Source: CAVVIH01 sp963748295 (lineage in GTDB: Bacteria > Acidobacteriota > Vicinamibacteria > Vicinamibacterales > 2-12-FULL-66-21). From it: DNA of 64,000 nt. The stretch is from positions 186,001-250,000 of the forward strand of contig CAVVIH010000001.1 in NCBI GenBank assembly GCA_963748295.1. The letters run 5' to 3'. Below, piece by piece: positions 1 to 8,952 of the stretch. The notes under the pieces were generated by a model, which was not told where the DNA came from, did no database searches, and saw only the letters and a program-made list of their open reading frames with translations. A program made the translations under genes and the position numbers. Numbering within the stretch: the stretch's first letter is position 1; the number at the start of each line of letters is the position of its first letter.

Positions 1-984
1 GTGCTGACCCGCGACTTTTCGGCGACCGGCGCCGAGGCGCTGTCGCCGCCGGTCGACGAGCGCGGTGGGGCGGTGTTCGTCTACGAGGAGCTGACATGGC
101 CGCATGCGACGCTGCAATTCGGCGGACGCCTGGGCCACGCCTCGTTCTCGCCGGCCGAGGAGCTGCCCGATCGCAGCTTCACGGACCCCTCCGGATCGGT
201 CGGCCTGCTGATCCGGCCTGCCGCCGCAAACGATCGCCTCACCTTCGCGTTCAACTTGGCGTACGCCTCGCGCAACCCCGCACTCGAGGAGCTGTACTTC
301 TTCGGTCCTCATCCCGGCAACTTCGCGTTCGAGATTGGCAATCCGGACCTCGACTCGGAGCACGCGATTGGGTTCGATGCGTCCATGCGCTGGCGGCATC
401 GCAGGTTTTCGGGCGAGCTGACCTACTTCAGAAACAACATCAACGACTACATCTTCCGCAATCCAATCAGCGAGGAAGAATTCGACGAACGGTTCGGGCA
501 TGTGGGGGAGGGTGAGGAAGGACACGGTGAGTTCCCATTCGTGGAATTCATCGCGGCCGACAGCCTCCTCCAGGGGGTCGAGGCGCACGCCGACATCGAT
601 CTCGGCGGCGGCTTCCTCGCGGAGCTTGGATTCGATCTCGTGCGCGGCGAGCTTCGCGACTCGGGCCAGCCGCTGCCGCGTATTCCTCCGACGAGGTTCC
701 GCGGCGGGCTGCATTACCACGCCGGCCGCTTCCAGGCGGGTGGCGAGATGATTTTCGCCGCGAAGCAGGATCGGGTCTTTGGCGAGGAGACGCCGACGGA
801 CGGATACGAGCTGCTGAAAGTGTTTGCGTCGTACTCGTTCGGAAGCGACAAGGCGCTCAGCACGATCACCGCGCGCCTGGATAACGCGGCGAACGAGCTG
901 TATCGCAATCACCTCTCACTGATCAAGGACTTCGTTCCCGAAGCGGGACGCAACTTCAAGCTGTTGTACTCGGTGAAGTTCTAG
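1..984 (+). CDS. TonB-dependent outer-membrane receptor, C-terminal part
   Basis: This is the C-terminal 327 residues of an outer-membrane beta-barrel receptor; the gene begins upstream of the window, so the GTG at position 1 is probably not its start. The reading frame is a series of amphipathic strands with aromatic girdles, for example SLRN-type turns, FSGELTYFRNNINDYIF and a region rich in His, Glu and Gly near residues 165-175, ending in YSVKF. A terminal Phe after alternating hydrophobic residues is the usual BAM signal of TonB receptors. Such receptors import metal chelates or other large substrates with TonB energy. The His/Glu-rich loop hints at a metal, but the plug domain is missing, so the substrate cannot be named. 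Confidence 0.85.
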   Translation: MLTRDFSATGAEALSPPVDERGGAVFVYEELTWPHATLQFGGRLGHASFSPAEELPDRSFTDPSGSVGLLIRPAAANDRLTFAFNLAYASRNPALEELYFFGPHPGNFAFEIGNPDLDSEHAIGFDASMRWRHRRFSGELTYFRNNINDYIFRNPISEEEFDERFGHVGEGEEGHGEFPFVEFIAADSLLQGVEAHADIDLGGGFLAELGFDLVRGELRDSGQPLPRIPPTRFRGGLHYHAGRFQAGGEMIFAAKQDRVFGEETPTDGYELLKVFASYSFGSDKALSTITARLDNAANELYRNHLSLIKDFVPEAGRNFKLLYSVKF

Positions 985-994
985 GGAGACGGCA

Positions 995-1081
995 TTCACG
1001 ACGATCACGACGATCACGAAGTTCACGACGGAATGAAATCGGTTCGTCGCGGTCGTCGTGATCTTCGTGGCCGTCGTGAAC
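995..1081. repeat. TCACGACGA-word quasi-palindrome
   Basis: The gap between the receptor and mltB holds two arms built from the words TTCACGACG and GATCACGA. The left arm is 995-1031 and the right arm, its near reverse complement, is 1041-1081, with a loop of about 9 nt. About five sixths of the arm positions pair. It could act as a terminator for the upstream receptor gene, although no T-run follows it. It resembles in design the other word arrays of this window. Confidence 0.75.
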
Positions 1082-1129
1082 CTGTGCCGCTGCACGTTTT
1101 TTCCCCGCCCGTTTATCGTAAAATGGTTC

Positions 1130-2150
1130 ATGCGATCAGTTCTGGTAACCATTTTTGTAATCGTGGTGTCAGCTGGTCGCGTGCTCACACAGGAACCGCC
1201 GCCGGTGGCGCCCGTCGCCTTTCCTCCTCCCTTTGAAACCTGGCTCGAGGGCATCCGCACCGAGGCGCTCGCCCGCGGCATTCGCGGCGAGATCGTCGCG
1301 CAGGCGCTCGCCGACATTCAGCCGGCGCCGCAGGTGGTCGAGCGGGATCGGACGCAGGCGGAGTTCGCGTTCGATCTCGAGACCTACCTCGATCGCCGCG
1401 TGACCCGCGAGACGGTGCGCACGGCGGATCGCATGCTCGTGCGCCACAAGGCGCTGCTGCAGAAAGTCAGCAAGAAGTACAGCGTTTCGCCGCGCGTGCT
1501 CGTCGCCGTGTGGGGGCTCGAGTCGAATTTCGGCAGGTTCGCCGGCGTACGGCCGACCATCCCGGCGCTGGCGACGCTCGCCTACGATCCGCGCCGCGCG
1601 CCGCTCTTCCGCGAGGAGCTGTTTCAGGCGCTCGAAATCCTCAACGCCGGCGACGTGGAGGCGGACCGCCTGAAAGGTTCGTGGGCCGGCGCGCTCGGCC
1701 AGCCGCAGTTCATGCCGTCCACCTACCTGAAATACGGCCAGGACTTCGACGGCGACGGGAAGCGCGACATCTGGTCCTCCCACGCCGACGTCTTTGCCTC
1801 GATTGCCTACTATCTCCAGCAGCACGGGTGGAACAGCGCGCAGACCTGGGGCCGCGAGGTCAAGGTGCCCGAGGGCATCCGGGAGAAGGTGGACGCGATG
1901 CCTCGCCGCTCGGAGGGGTGCCGCGCGGAGCGTCTGTTGACCGAAAAAAAGCCCCTGAGCGAGTGGCGTACCCTCGGGCTCCAGACGACGAAAGGAACGC
2001 CGCTTCCGAACGCCTCGCTTGACGCGTCGCTCGTCGCCGCCGGATCGCGCCAGTACCCTCGTTTACGGCAACTACGAGGCCCTCCTCGAATACAACTGCG
2101 CACACAGTTACGCACTGAGCATCGCGATCCTCGCCGATCGCATGCGGTGA
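1130..2150 (+). CDS. mltB: Lytic murein transglycosylase, MltB/SLT-type (frameshift near C-terminus)
   Basis: Cleaves the MurNAc-GlcNAc bond of peptidoglycan in the periplasm with formation of 1,6-anhydro ends. The ATG at 1130 opens a signal peptide (MRSVLVTIFVIVVSAG) and is preceded by TAAAAT five bases upstream. The family hallmarks are clear: VWGLESNFG with the catalytic Glu near residue 130, and GSWAGALGQPQFMPSTYLKY followed by the DGDGKRDIW loop. At about 2050 the frame must shift by one base; the shifted frame then reads LVYGNYEALLEYNCAHSYAL and stops at TGA 2148-2150, which is the expected MltB C-terminus. Without the correction the frame runs on into the next gene and gives a false 1042-residue fusion. 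Total length of about 339 residues is normal for the family. Confidence 0.88.
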
Positions 2151-2197
2151 TCACGAAGCTCATCAGTAATCGTCACCATTTACTGTCCCCCGTTTTA

Positions 2198-2229
2198 CCC
2201 CCCATAGCGCGAAGCGCGGAGGGGGGTTT
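2198..2229 (+). terminator. GC-rich hairpin after mltB
   Basis: Six C residues (2198-2203) pair with six G residues (2221-2226), and an inner GCGC (2207-2210) pairs with GCGC (2214-2217) around a GAA loop; three T follow. It lies between the mltB stop and the next start, so a transcription terminator is the simplest reading. The T-run is short, so this may instead be a repeat element with the same hairpin. Confidence 0.5.
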
Positions 2230-2248
2230 GCATGGGCTGCTGAACGGT

Positions 2249-4186
2249 ATGCGGACAGGCCTGACAGCCGTACTCTTCGCGATCCTGTGCGCGGTCCCGG
2301 CGCAAGCTCAGACTGATGTCGCCGGCGCCGGTAAGGGTCAGGCGCTGGCGCAGGATCTGAAGCGCCTGACGATCGAAGAACTGTCGCAGATCGACGTCAC
2401 ATCGGTCTCCCGGCGGCCCGAGAAACTGTCCGAGGCGGCCGCCGCGGTGTCCGTCGTCGGCGCCCAGGAGCTTTTGCGTTCCGGCGTCACCAGCCTGGCG
2501 GAAGCCATGCGGCTGGCCACCGCCGTCGACGTCGTCCGTGTCAATCCCAATACGTGGGCTGTAACATCGCGCGGCTTTCAGATCAGCACCGCCAACAAGC
2601 TGCTGGTGCTCGTCGACGGCCGGACGGTCTATTCACCGCTGTTCTCCGGGACCTTCTGGGAAGTCCAGGAGCTCGCGTTCGCCGACGTCGATCGCATCGA
2701 GTCGGTTCGCGGGCCCGGCGGCGCGCTGTGGGGCGCCAACGCGGTCAACGGCGTCGTCAATGTCATCACCAAGCCGGCGAGCCAGACACGCGGCCTTTAT
2801 TCGATGGTGACGACCGGCAACGACGAGCACGCGATCGTCAGCGGCCGCTACGGCGCGCGGATGGGGGAGTGGGGCGACTATCGGGTCTACGGCAAGTTCC
2901 GGCAGCGGAACGCCGGCGTCAACACGGCGACGGGCTCGGACGAGGGCAACGGCCTGCTCATGGGGCATGGCGGCTTCCGTCTCGATTCCGACGACAACCG
3001 TGCGACGCGGTGGTCGCTGCAGGGGGAAATATACAGAGGAGCCGTCGGACTCGTCGCGCGGCCCGACGGCGATCTCGCCGGCGGCAATCTGATGGGCCGC
3101 TACGCGCGGCGGTTTTCGACGACGTCCGAGCTGACCGCCGAGGCCTACTACGACAGGACCTGGCGCCAGATTCCGCTGCAATTCGAAGAGATTCGCGACT
3201 CGGTCGGCGTGCACGCACAGCAGCGGCTGCTGCTGGCCGATCGTCACGATCTCGTTTTCGGCGGTGACGCGCGGATCAGTCATGGCGACGACAAGGGCGT
3301 CGCCGGGTTCTTCTTCGACCCCGAGGAGCGCACGAACCAGGTTTACAGCGCCTTCGTGCAGGACGAGTTCGCGCTGCGGCCCTCGCGGCTCTACCTGATT
3401 CTCGGCACGAAGCTCGAAAGCAACGACTACACCGGCGTCGAGGCCCAGCCGACCGCGCGTGTGCGGTGGATGCGAACGGCGAACCAGATGCTCTGGGGCG
3501 CCGTCTCGCGCGCGGTGCGGCTGCCAACCCGCTTCGACACCGACCTTCGTATCGTCAATCCCGTCACCCGTCAGGTGGTGATTTCAGGAAGCGAGGACTT
3601 CAAAGCGGAGTCAGTGGTGGCATACGAAGCCGGCTATCGCATTCGCCCCCACTCGCGTGTGGCAATCGACGTGGCGGCCTTCGCGAATCGCTATGACGAG
3701 CTGCGGAGCCAGGAGCTGCCGACGGCGCCCGGTCAGCCGGTGACGCTGAGGAATCTCCTGAACGCGGTGACGAGCGGGGCCGAAGTGTCCGCGACGTTTC
3801 AGCCGATCGATCGTTGGCGCCTTCACGGGTCGTACGCCTATCTTTACGAGGACTTCTCCGTCGATCAGGGCAGCACCGATCCCTTCGGCGGCATGTTCGA
3901 AGCCAACGACCCGTCGCACATGTTCTCGCTGCGGTCGTACACGGACCTTCCGGGCGGCTTCCAGCTCGATGGCACGTTCCGCAGCATCTCCTCAAGGCCG
4001 AGCCCGCGCGTGCCGGCCTATGCCGAGCTCGATCTGCGTCTCGGGTGGACGGTGCGGCCCGGATGGGAGCTTTCACTCGGCGGCCAGAACCTTCTGCACG
4101 ACAGGCACACGGAGTTCGCGTCGCCCGGCGCCCCTCGGTACGCCTTCGAGCGTGCCGCCTACCTGCGGTCGATATGGCGGTTCTAG
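2249..4186 (+). CDS. TonB-dependent receptor, first gene of receptor/YfiR/kinase cassette
   Basis: An intact 645-residue outer-membrane receptor. The ATG at 2249 gives a signal peptide ending at PAQAQ. A TonB-box-like segment LTIEELSQIDVTSVSRR follows near residues 35-55, then the plug domain (about 55-170) with LLVLVDGRTVYSPLFSGTFW and the signature SVRGPGGALWGANAVNGVVN, then a beta-barrel ending in YLRSIWRF. Its last 13 bases overlap the start of a YfiR-like gene, and a hybrid kinase overlaps that, so the three are one translation unit. Receptors of this LTIEELSQI subgroup have no certain substrate from sequence. The coupling suggests a role in signalling as well as, or instead of, uptake. 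Confidence 0.9.
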   Translation: MRTGLTAVLFAILCAVPAQAQTDVAGAGKGQALAQDLKRLTIEELSQIDVTSVSRRPEKLSEAAAAVSVVGAQELLRSGVTSLAEAMRLATAVDVVRVNPNTWAVTSRGFQISTANKLLVLVDGRTVYSPLFSGTFWEVQELAFADVDRIESVRGPGGALWGANAVNGVVNVITKPASQTRGLYSMVTTGNDEHAIVSGRYGARMGEWGDYRVYGKFRQRNAGVNTATGSDEGNGLLMGHGGFRLDSDDNRATRWSLQGEIYRGAVGLVARPDGDLAGGNLMGRYARRFSTTSELTAEAYYDRTWRQIPLQFEEIRDSVGVHAQQRLLLADRHDLVFGGDARISHGDDKGVAGFFFDPEERTNQVYSAFVQDEFALRPSRLYLILGTKLESNDYTGVEAQPTARVRWMRTANQMLWGAVSRAVRLPTRFDTDLRIVNPVTRQVVISGSEDFKAESVVAYEAGYRIRPHSRVAIDVAAFANRYDELRSQELPTAPGQPVTLRNLLNAVTSGAEVSATFQPIDRWRLHGSYAYLYEDFSVDQGSTDPFGGMFEANDPSHMFSLRSYTDLPGGFQLDGTFRSISSRPSPRVPAYAELDLRLGWTVRPGWELSLGGQNLLHDRHTEFASPGAPRYAFERAAYLRSIWRF

Positions 4187-4728
4187 TCAGGCTGCTCGTC
4201 ACGGTTGCCGCCGTTTCGCTGGCGTGGACGATTCCCGCCCGGGCTCAGAGCGGCGAAACCATCGAGGACGAGGTCAAAGCCGCCTTCTTGTACAACTTCA
4301 CGAAATACGTGGACTGGCCCGCCGCGGCTTTCCAGGACGCGTCGGATCCGTTGCGGATGTGCGTGGTGGCCCGCCCGAAGTTCGTTCGCGCCGTCGAGAA
4401 CCTGATCAGCGGCGAGACCTCCCGCGGCCGGCCGATCCAGCTCGTCACGCCCGAGCTGACGAACCTGAATCGCTGCCACGTGCTCTTCACCGGAGGTTCG
4501 GAGGCGTCCCGCTTCGACGCCGCGTTGCCCGCGCTCTCCGGACGGCCGATACTGACGGTGGCGGAGAGCAAGACGCTGTTCGATCAGGGCGGCGCGATTC
4601 TGCTGGTGGTGGACAACAGCCGGGTGCGGTTCGACATCAACGTGCGTGCGATCGAGAAAGCCGGCCTGACGGTCAGCTCGAAGCTGCTGCGCGTCGCGCG
4701 CAACGTGAACGGGGAGGTAGCCCGGTGA
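4174..4728 (+). CDS. YfiR/DUF4154 family periplasmic protein
   Basis: A 184-residue exported protein with signal peptide MAVLVRLLVTVAAVSLAWTI and mature start near QSGE. The body matches the YfiR (DUF4154) family: VKAAFLYNFTKYVDWP near the N-terminus, then CHVLFTGGSE, ILTVAES and the C-terminal VRFDINVRAIEKAGLTVSSK and LLRVAR motifs. In Pseudomonas, YfiR is a periplasmic inhibitor of the diguanylate cyclase YfiN. Here the partner downstream is a histidine kinase instead. The ATG at 4174 lies inside the receptor gene and the stop overlaps the kinase start by 4 bases, so it is translationally coupled on both sides. Confidence 0.88.
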   Translation: MAVLVRLLVTVAAVSLAWTIPARAQSGETIEDEVKAAFLYNFTKYVDWPAAAFQDASDPLRMCVVARPKFVRAVENLISGETSRGRPIQLVTPELTNLNRCHVLFTGGSEASRFDAALPALSGRPILTVAESKTLFDQGGAILLVVDNSRVRFDINVRAIEKAGLTVSSKLLRVARNVNGEVAR

Positions 4729-6653
4729 CGGGCGCGCTGTTCCGCCGCCTGCCCGTCCGCCACAAGCTGGTCGTCATGATCATGCTGACGAGCGCGACGG
4801 TACTCGTGCTCGCCAGCATCGGCTACCTGGTGAACGACTACCTGCGCACGCGGGAGGAAGTGCGCGGCCAGCTCGAGACCCAGGCCAACCTCGTTCTCGA
4901 GAACTCGGTCGCCTCGATCGATTTCGCCGACCGTCAGGGCGCGCTCGAGACGATCCGCACGCTCTCCGAGAACCGCTATTTGCAGATCGCGTGTCTCTAC
5001 GACACCCGCGGCCGGCTCTTCGTCGAATTTACCGCCGACGCAGACGCGCCGTGCGCGGCCGAGGCGGCGGCGGATGGCTACACCTATGCGCTCAACCGCC
5101 TGGCCGTCACGCGCTCGCTGTGGAAGGAAGGCAAGCTCGCCGGGACGATCCACCTGCGCAGCAGCCTTTCGATGATCTGGAGCACGCTTGGCGAGCAGGT
5201 GATCGTCGTGGTGCTCATGCTGCTCGTCAGCCTCGGCATCGCGCTGCTGCTCTCGGCCAGGCTCCAGGGGCTGGTGTCGCAGCCCATCGTGACGCTGGCG
5301 GACACGGCGCGGCAGGTGTCCTCGCGCGGCGATTACTCCCTCAGAGCAGAGCGGACGACCGAGGACGAACTTGGCGTGCTGGTGGACGCATTCAACCGCA
5401 TGCTCGAGCGGATCCAGCTGCGGGAGCAGGAGCTGTCCGCCGCCAACGACGAGCTGCGCCACGAAGTGGTCGAGCGCCGGCGCGCCGAGCAGGAGCGCGC
5501 GGAGCTCCTCGTGCGCGAACGCGAAGCGAACAGGCTGAAGGACGAGTTCCTGGCGACGCTGTCGCACGAGCTGCGCACGCCGCTGAACGCGATCATCGGC
5601 TGGACGAGACTGCTGCGGGCGAATGCGGTGCCGCCGTCGGGGCAGGATCGCGCGCTCGAGAAGGTCGAGCGCAACGCGCAGATTCAGACCCGGCTGGTCG
5701 AGGATCTGCTCGAGATCTCGCGGATTGCGAGCGGCAAGCTGCGCCTGGAGATCAAGGAAGTCGATCTCGTCTCGATCGTCAATCGCGCCGTCGATTCGAT
5801 CAGGCCGGCAGCCGAAGCGCGCGGCGTGTCGATCGACCGGCGGTTCGAGTCTCCCGCGCTGATCACGTCCGGTGACGGCGATCGTCTCCAGCAGGTCGTC
5901 TGGAACCTGCTGAGCAACGCGGTCAAGTTCACGCCGAATGGCGGAACCGTGACGATCTCGCTCGAGCGTCAGACGCTGCTCGATCAGCTGACGATCCACG
6001 ACACCGGAATCGGCATCGAGCCGGCGTTCCTGCCGCACGTGTTCGACACGTTCCGGCAGGCGGACGCGTCGAGCACGCGCGCGCACGGCGGCCTGGGTCT
6101 GGGCCTGTCGATCGTTCGCCACCTCGTGGAGCTGCACGGCGGCGCGGTCGAAGCGCAGAGCGGCGGATCCGGCAAGGGAGCGACCTTCATCATCCGGCTG
6201 CCCGTGCGTCAAGCCGAGGAACGCGTGCAGGAGGCGCCGGGTCATGACCCGATCGCCGCCAGAGCGCTCTCCGGCATGACGGTCCTGGTTGTCGACGACG
6301 ACGTGGACTCGAGAGAGCTGCTCGCATCGGTGTTCGAGAGCGCGGGAGCGACCGTGCAGGCCGTAGGTTCAGCGGCGGAAGCTGTGACCGCGGCGCTGGA
6401 GCGGCCGCCGGACGCGCTCGTCAGCGACATCGCCATGCCGGGCCGGGACGGCTGCGCGCTGCTCGTCGAATTGAACCAGGCGCTCGGGCTCCGGGCGCCG
6501 CGGGCGGCGATTGCCGTCACCGCGTTCGCGGCAGATCGAGACCGTCAGCTGACCGCCGCGGCGGGGTACGACCGGCACATTTCGAAACCATTCGATCCGG
6601 TCGCGCTCGTGCACGTGGTCGAGGAGCTGCTTCAGCTGCCGCCGGCGGTCTAA
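4725..6653 (+). CDS. Hybrid sensor histidine kinase with CHASE8-like sensor, HAMP and receiver
   Basis: A 642-residue inner-membrane kinase. The GTG at 4725 overlaps the YfiR stop (GTGA) and a GGGAGG ribosome site lies just upstream. Order: membrane segment near residues 15-38, a periplasmic domain of about 130 residues resembling CHASE8, a second membrane segment near 160-185, HAMP, coiled coil, H-box SHELRTPLNAIIGW (phospho-His near residue 280), N-box WNLLSNAVKFTPNGG, G1 DTGIGI and G2 GLGLGLSIV. A C-terminal receiver follows, with DDD, VSDIAMPG (Asp near 567) and the SKPFDP lysine. All catalytic residues are present. It has no DNA-binding output, so signal must pass to a separate regulator. 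Position suggests it reads the state of the receptor/YfiR pair. Confidence 0.92.
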   Translation: MTGALFRRLPVRHKLVVMIMLTSATVLVLASIGYLVNDYLRTREEVRGQLETQANLVLENSVASIDFADRQGALETIRTLSENRYLQIACLYDTRGRLFVEFTADADAPCAAEAAADGYTYALNRLAVTRSLWKEGKLAGTIHLRSSLSMIWSTLGEQVIVVVLMLLVSLGIALLLSARLQGLVSQPIVTLADTARQVSSRGDYSLRAERTTEDELGVLVDAFNRMLERIQLREQELSAANDELRHEVVERRRAEQERAELLVREREANRLKDEFLATLSHELRTPLNAIIGWTRLLRANAVPPSGQDRALEKVERNAQIQTRLVEDLLEISRIASGKLRLEIKEVDLVSIVNRAVDSIRPAAEARGVSIDRRFESPALITSGDGDRLQQVVWNLLSNAVKFTPNGGTVTISLERQTLLDQLTIHDTGIGIEPAFLPHVFDTFRQADASSTRAHGGLGLGLSIVRHLVELHGGAVEAQSGGSGKGATFIIRLPVRQAEERVQEAPGHDPIAARALSGMTVLVVDDDVDSRELLASVFESAGATVQAVGSAAEAVTAALERPPDALVSDIAMPGRDGCALLVELNQALGLRAPRAAIAVTAFAADRDRQLTAAAGYDRHISKPFDPVALVHVVEELLQLPPAV

Positions 6654-6899
6654 ACTCCCAAAAGAGCCCAACTCCCAATTCCCAAAGCCAGGCTGAGACG
6701 TTCCTCGACGAAGGGTCGCCGAAACGTTCAGCCTGGTGGCCGCGATGTTTGCCACTGATACACTCTCCCTCTCTTCTGCGGAGCAAGGTCCTGGTGACAA
6801 ACGAATCCAGGACCAACGGGCCAATCCCAATTCCAATTCCCAACTCCCAAAACACCCGAGGCCCAGGAAAAGAATTGGGAATTGGGATTGGGAGTTGAA
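6654..6899. repeat. AACTCCCAA-word array between convergent genes
   Basis: The 248-bp gap between the hybrid kinase (+) and a kinase gene on the other strand contains several copies of AACTCCCAA/AATTCCCAA (6654-6685 and 6821-6850) and of the reverse words TTGGGAATT/TTGGGAGTT (6873-6898). The last two sets face each other as a hairpin. Inside lies a second inverted pair, CCAGGCTGAgACGTT at 6688-6702 against AACGTTCAGCCTGG at 6723-6736. Its position suits a bidirectional terminator. No coding sequence was recognised here. Confidence 0.75.
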
Positions 6900-6901
6900 C
6901 G

Positions 6902-8392
6902 TTAGCGCCGTCCCAGCCCGGCGCCGTGCGTCGTGGTCGGTTCGATGAAGGCGAGCAATGCGGCGATGACGATTGCGAGGCTGATGAAGAGGGCGGCGAA
7001 GGCTTCGTTATCCCCGCCGATGACGACGGCGATGGCGAGAAGCAGGACCGCGAGCGCAGCTTCCGACGTCAGGATCCAGCGGTACAAGCTCGAGTGATGG
7101 TGAGGCAGCATCTCGGCGTGCACGCGCGAGGTGAACAACAGATTGAGCCGCAGCGTAACCGCAACGGTGGCGAGCGCGAGGACAGCGTAGAACATCAGCG
7201 TGCCGATCGGCCGCCCGATGATCTCGCGGACGATCCACGCGAACACGGGCGTGGTGACGTCCACGCCGGCCACCATCCCCTGATGAAAGCGCCACCACCA
7301 CATGGCCGAGTCGGGCCGCTGCACGACGGCCCGACGCGATTGCTGGAGCGATCGCAGATCGTTGAGCAGCAGGCTTGCTGATGCGTAACGCTCATCGGGC
7401 AGGCGGCGCAGGCACTGCCGCAGCACCGCCTCGAGTCCGGGGATGGGCAGCGAGCCGGTGAGCGACGGCTCGGCGCCGGCGGTGATGTCGTGCAGGCGTG
7501 CCATCTGCGAATGCGCATTCGCGCCGAGCGGATGGCGTCCGGTCGCCAGCTCCCAAGCCAGCAGTCCGAACACGAAGATGTCGGACCGCGCATCGGGGTC
7601 GCGGTTGTTCAGCACTTCGGGCGCCATGTATCCGGGCGTGCCCGCCACGATTCCGGCTTCGGTGAAGCGCGTTGACGTCGGCGCGCCTCCAACGCTTGCG
7701 ACGGTGCGGGCCAGTCCGAAATCGAGCACCTTGATCTGTCCGTCTTCGCGCCGGACGATGTTCTCCGGCTTCAGATCGCGATGGACGATGTTGTGCGCGT
7801 GCGCGGCGGCGAGCGCCGCGGCGATTTCGGCTCAGCGTGCCGAGCAGATGCGCCGGCGGAAGCGGACCGTCCTCGAGCTCGCGGCGCAGCGTGATGCCGG
7901 GCACGAACTCGGAGGCGATGTAGAACATCTGGCCGTCGGACTCGACCAGCTCGTAGACCGTGGCAATCGCCCGATGGTTCATCTGCGCGGCGATCTTCGC
8001 CTCGCGCGCGAGCCGATCGCGCCGCGTGTTGTCGCTGGCGTATTCAACAGGCAGCGACTTGAGCGCCACCGATCGACCGAGCAGTTCGTCCGTCGCCTGA
8101 TACACCACGCCCATGCCGCCGCTCGCAATCTGCCGGACGATGCGGTACTTGCCGATCGGGCTTCCGGCGCGGGCGCGGTTCCTCGTCGCGCATGAAGATC
8201 GGCCGCCACTGCCAGGCGGGTGCGATCGAGATAGCCGCTGTTGCGGTGGCTCTTCAGAAGGGATAGGACTTCACGCTGCAGGTCGGCATCGTCCGCCGCC
8301 GTGCGCTGAACGAAGCTCTCACGCGCCTCGGCGGTCTGATCCAGCGCCGCGTGGAAGAGTTCGTTGACCTGCCTCCAGCGTTCGGGCGTCAC
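6902..8392 (-). CDS. Membrane-anchored Ser/Thr protein kinase (frameshifted)
   Basis: A PknB-type kinase of about 496 residues after correction. The GTG at 8392 overlaps the stop of the upstream ECF sigma gene. The N-terminal 60 residues (TPERWRQVNELFHAALDQ) match the leader commonly found on kinases paired with this ECF type. Two frame breaks, near 8190 and 7835, separate the pieces: glycine loop IASGGMGVVY, HAHNIVHRDLKPENIV with the catalytic Asp, LDFGLA and GTPGYMAPEV. After the kinase domain three to four hydrophobic helices follow (for example IGTLMFYAVLALATVAVTL and two near the C-terminus), anchoring it in the membrane. It probably phosphorylates regulators, possibly the neighbouring sigma factor, as is common for this pairing. 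Confidence 0.85.
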
Positions 8393-8952
8393 GCGTCGGG
8401 TCTGCCCTCCAGCTCGCGCGCGAGCCAGGCGCGCGCGACGGTCCAATGGCGTTTGACGGTGGCGGGGGAGATAGCCAGCGCGTCGGCGGTTTCCTCGACG
8501 GTCAGGCCGCCGAAGAAGCGGAGCTCGACGATGCGCGCCTGCTCGGGATCCAGCGCGGCAAGGCGCTCGATGGCCGAGTCGAGGGCGAGCAGATCGACCG
8601 ACTGCTCGCCGCCCTGCACGAGCTCTTCCTCGAGCGTGATCCGCGCCTTCTCGCCCCAGCGCTTCTGCGCGTTGCGCGCCCGCGCCCGCTCGATCAGGAT
8701 CTGCCGCATCGAATGCGCGGCGATCGCGCAGAAATGGGCGTTGTTCTGCCAGCGATCCGGCCGATCCTTCATCAGCCGCAGGTACGCTTCGTGGACGAGC
8801 GCCGTCGGCTGGAGCGTCTGCCCGGGCTTCTCGTTGCGGATGTAGCCGGCCGCGAGCCGGCGAAGCTCCTGGTAGACGACCGGCAGCAGCGAGTCGAGCG
8901 ACTGCCGTTCGTCGTCTTTCACGAGATCGCGCTCGATTCGGACGCTCTTCAT
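8389..8952 (-). CDS. ECF-type RNA polymerase sigma factor paired with Ser/Thr kinase
   Basis: A 187-residue sigma factor of the TIGR02999-like ECF group. Region 2 is seen in LRRLAAGYIRNEKPGQTLQP and LVHEAYLRLMK; region 4 in IVELRFFGGLTVEETADAL followed by the helix-turn-helix ISPATVKRHW. The ATG at 8952 shares one base with the stop of the cyclophilin gene (TGATG) and the stop overlaps the kinase GTG, so all three are translated together. No anti-sigma gene is present; the kinase next door may take that role, as proposed for sigma/kinase pairs in Acidobacteria and Planctomycetes. The frame is intact. Confidence 0.9.
   Translation of the reverse strand: MKSVRIERDLVKDDERQSLDSLLPVVYQELRRLAAGYIRNEKPGQTLQPTALVHEAYLRLMKDRPDRWQNNAHFCAIAAHSMRQILIERARARNAQKRWGEKARITLEEELVQGGEQSVDLLALDSAIERLAALDPEQARIVELRFFGGLTVEETADALAISPATVKRHWTVARAWLARELEGRPDA

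Noticed and set aside
1058..4186. One 1042-residue chain joining a transglycosylase to a TonB receptor
   Set aside because: The true MltB C-terminus and stop are found one frame over at 2050-2150, and the receptor has its own signal peptide at 2249. The fusion is caused by a frame break.
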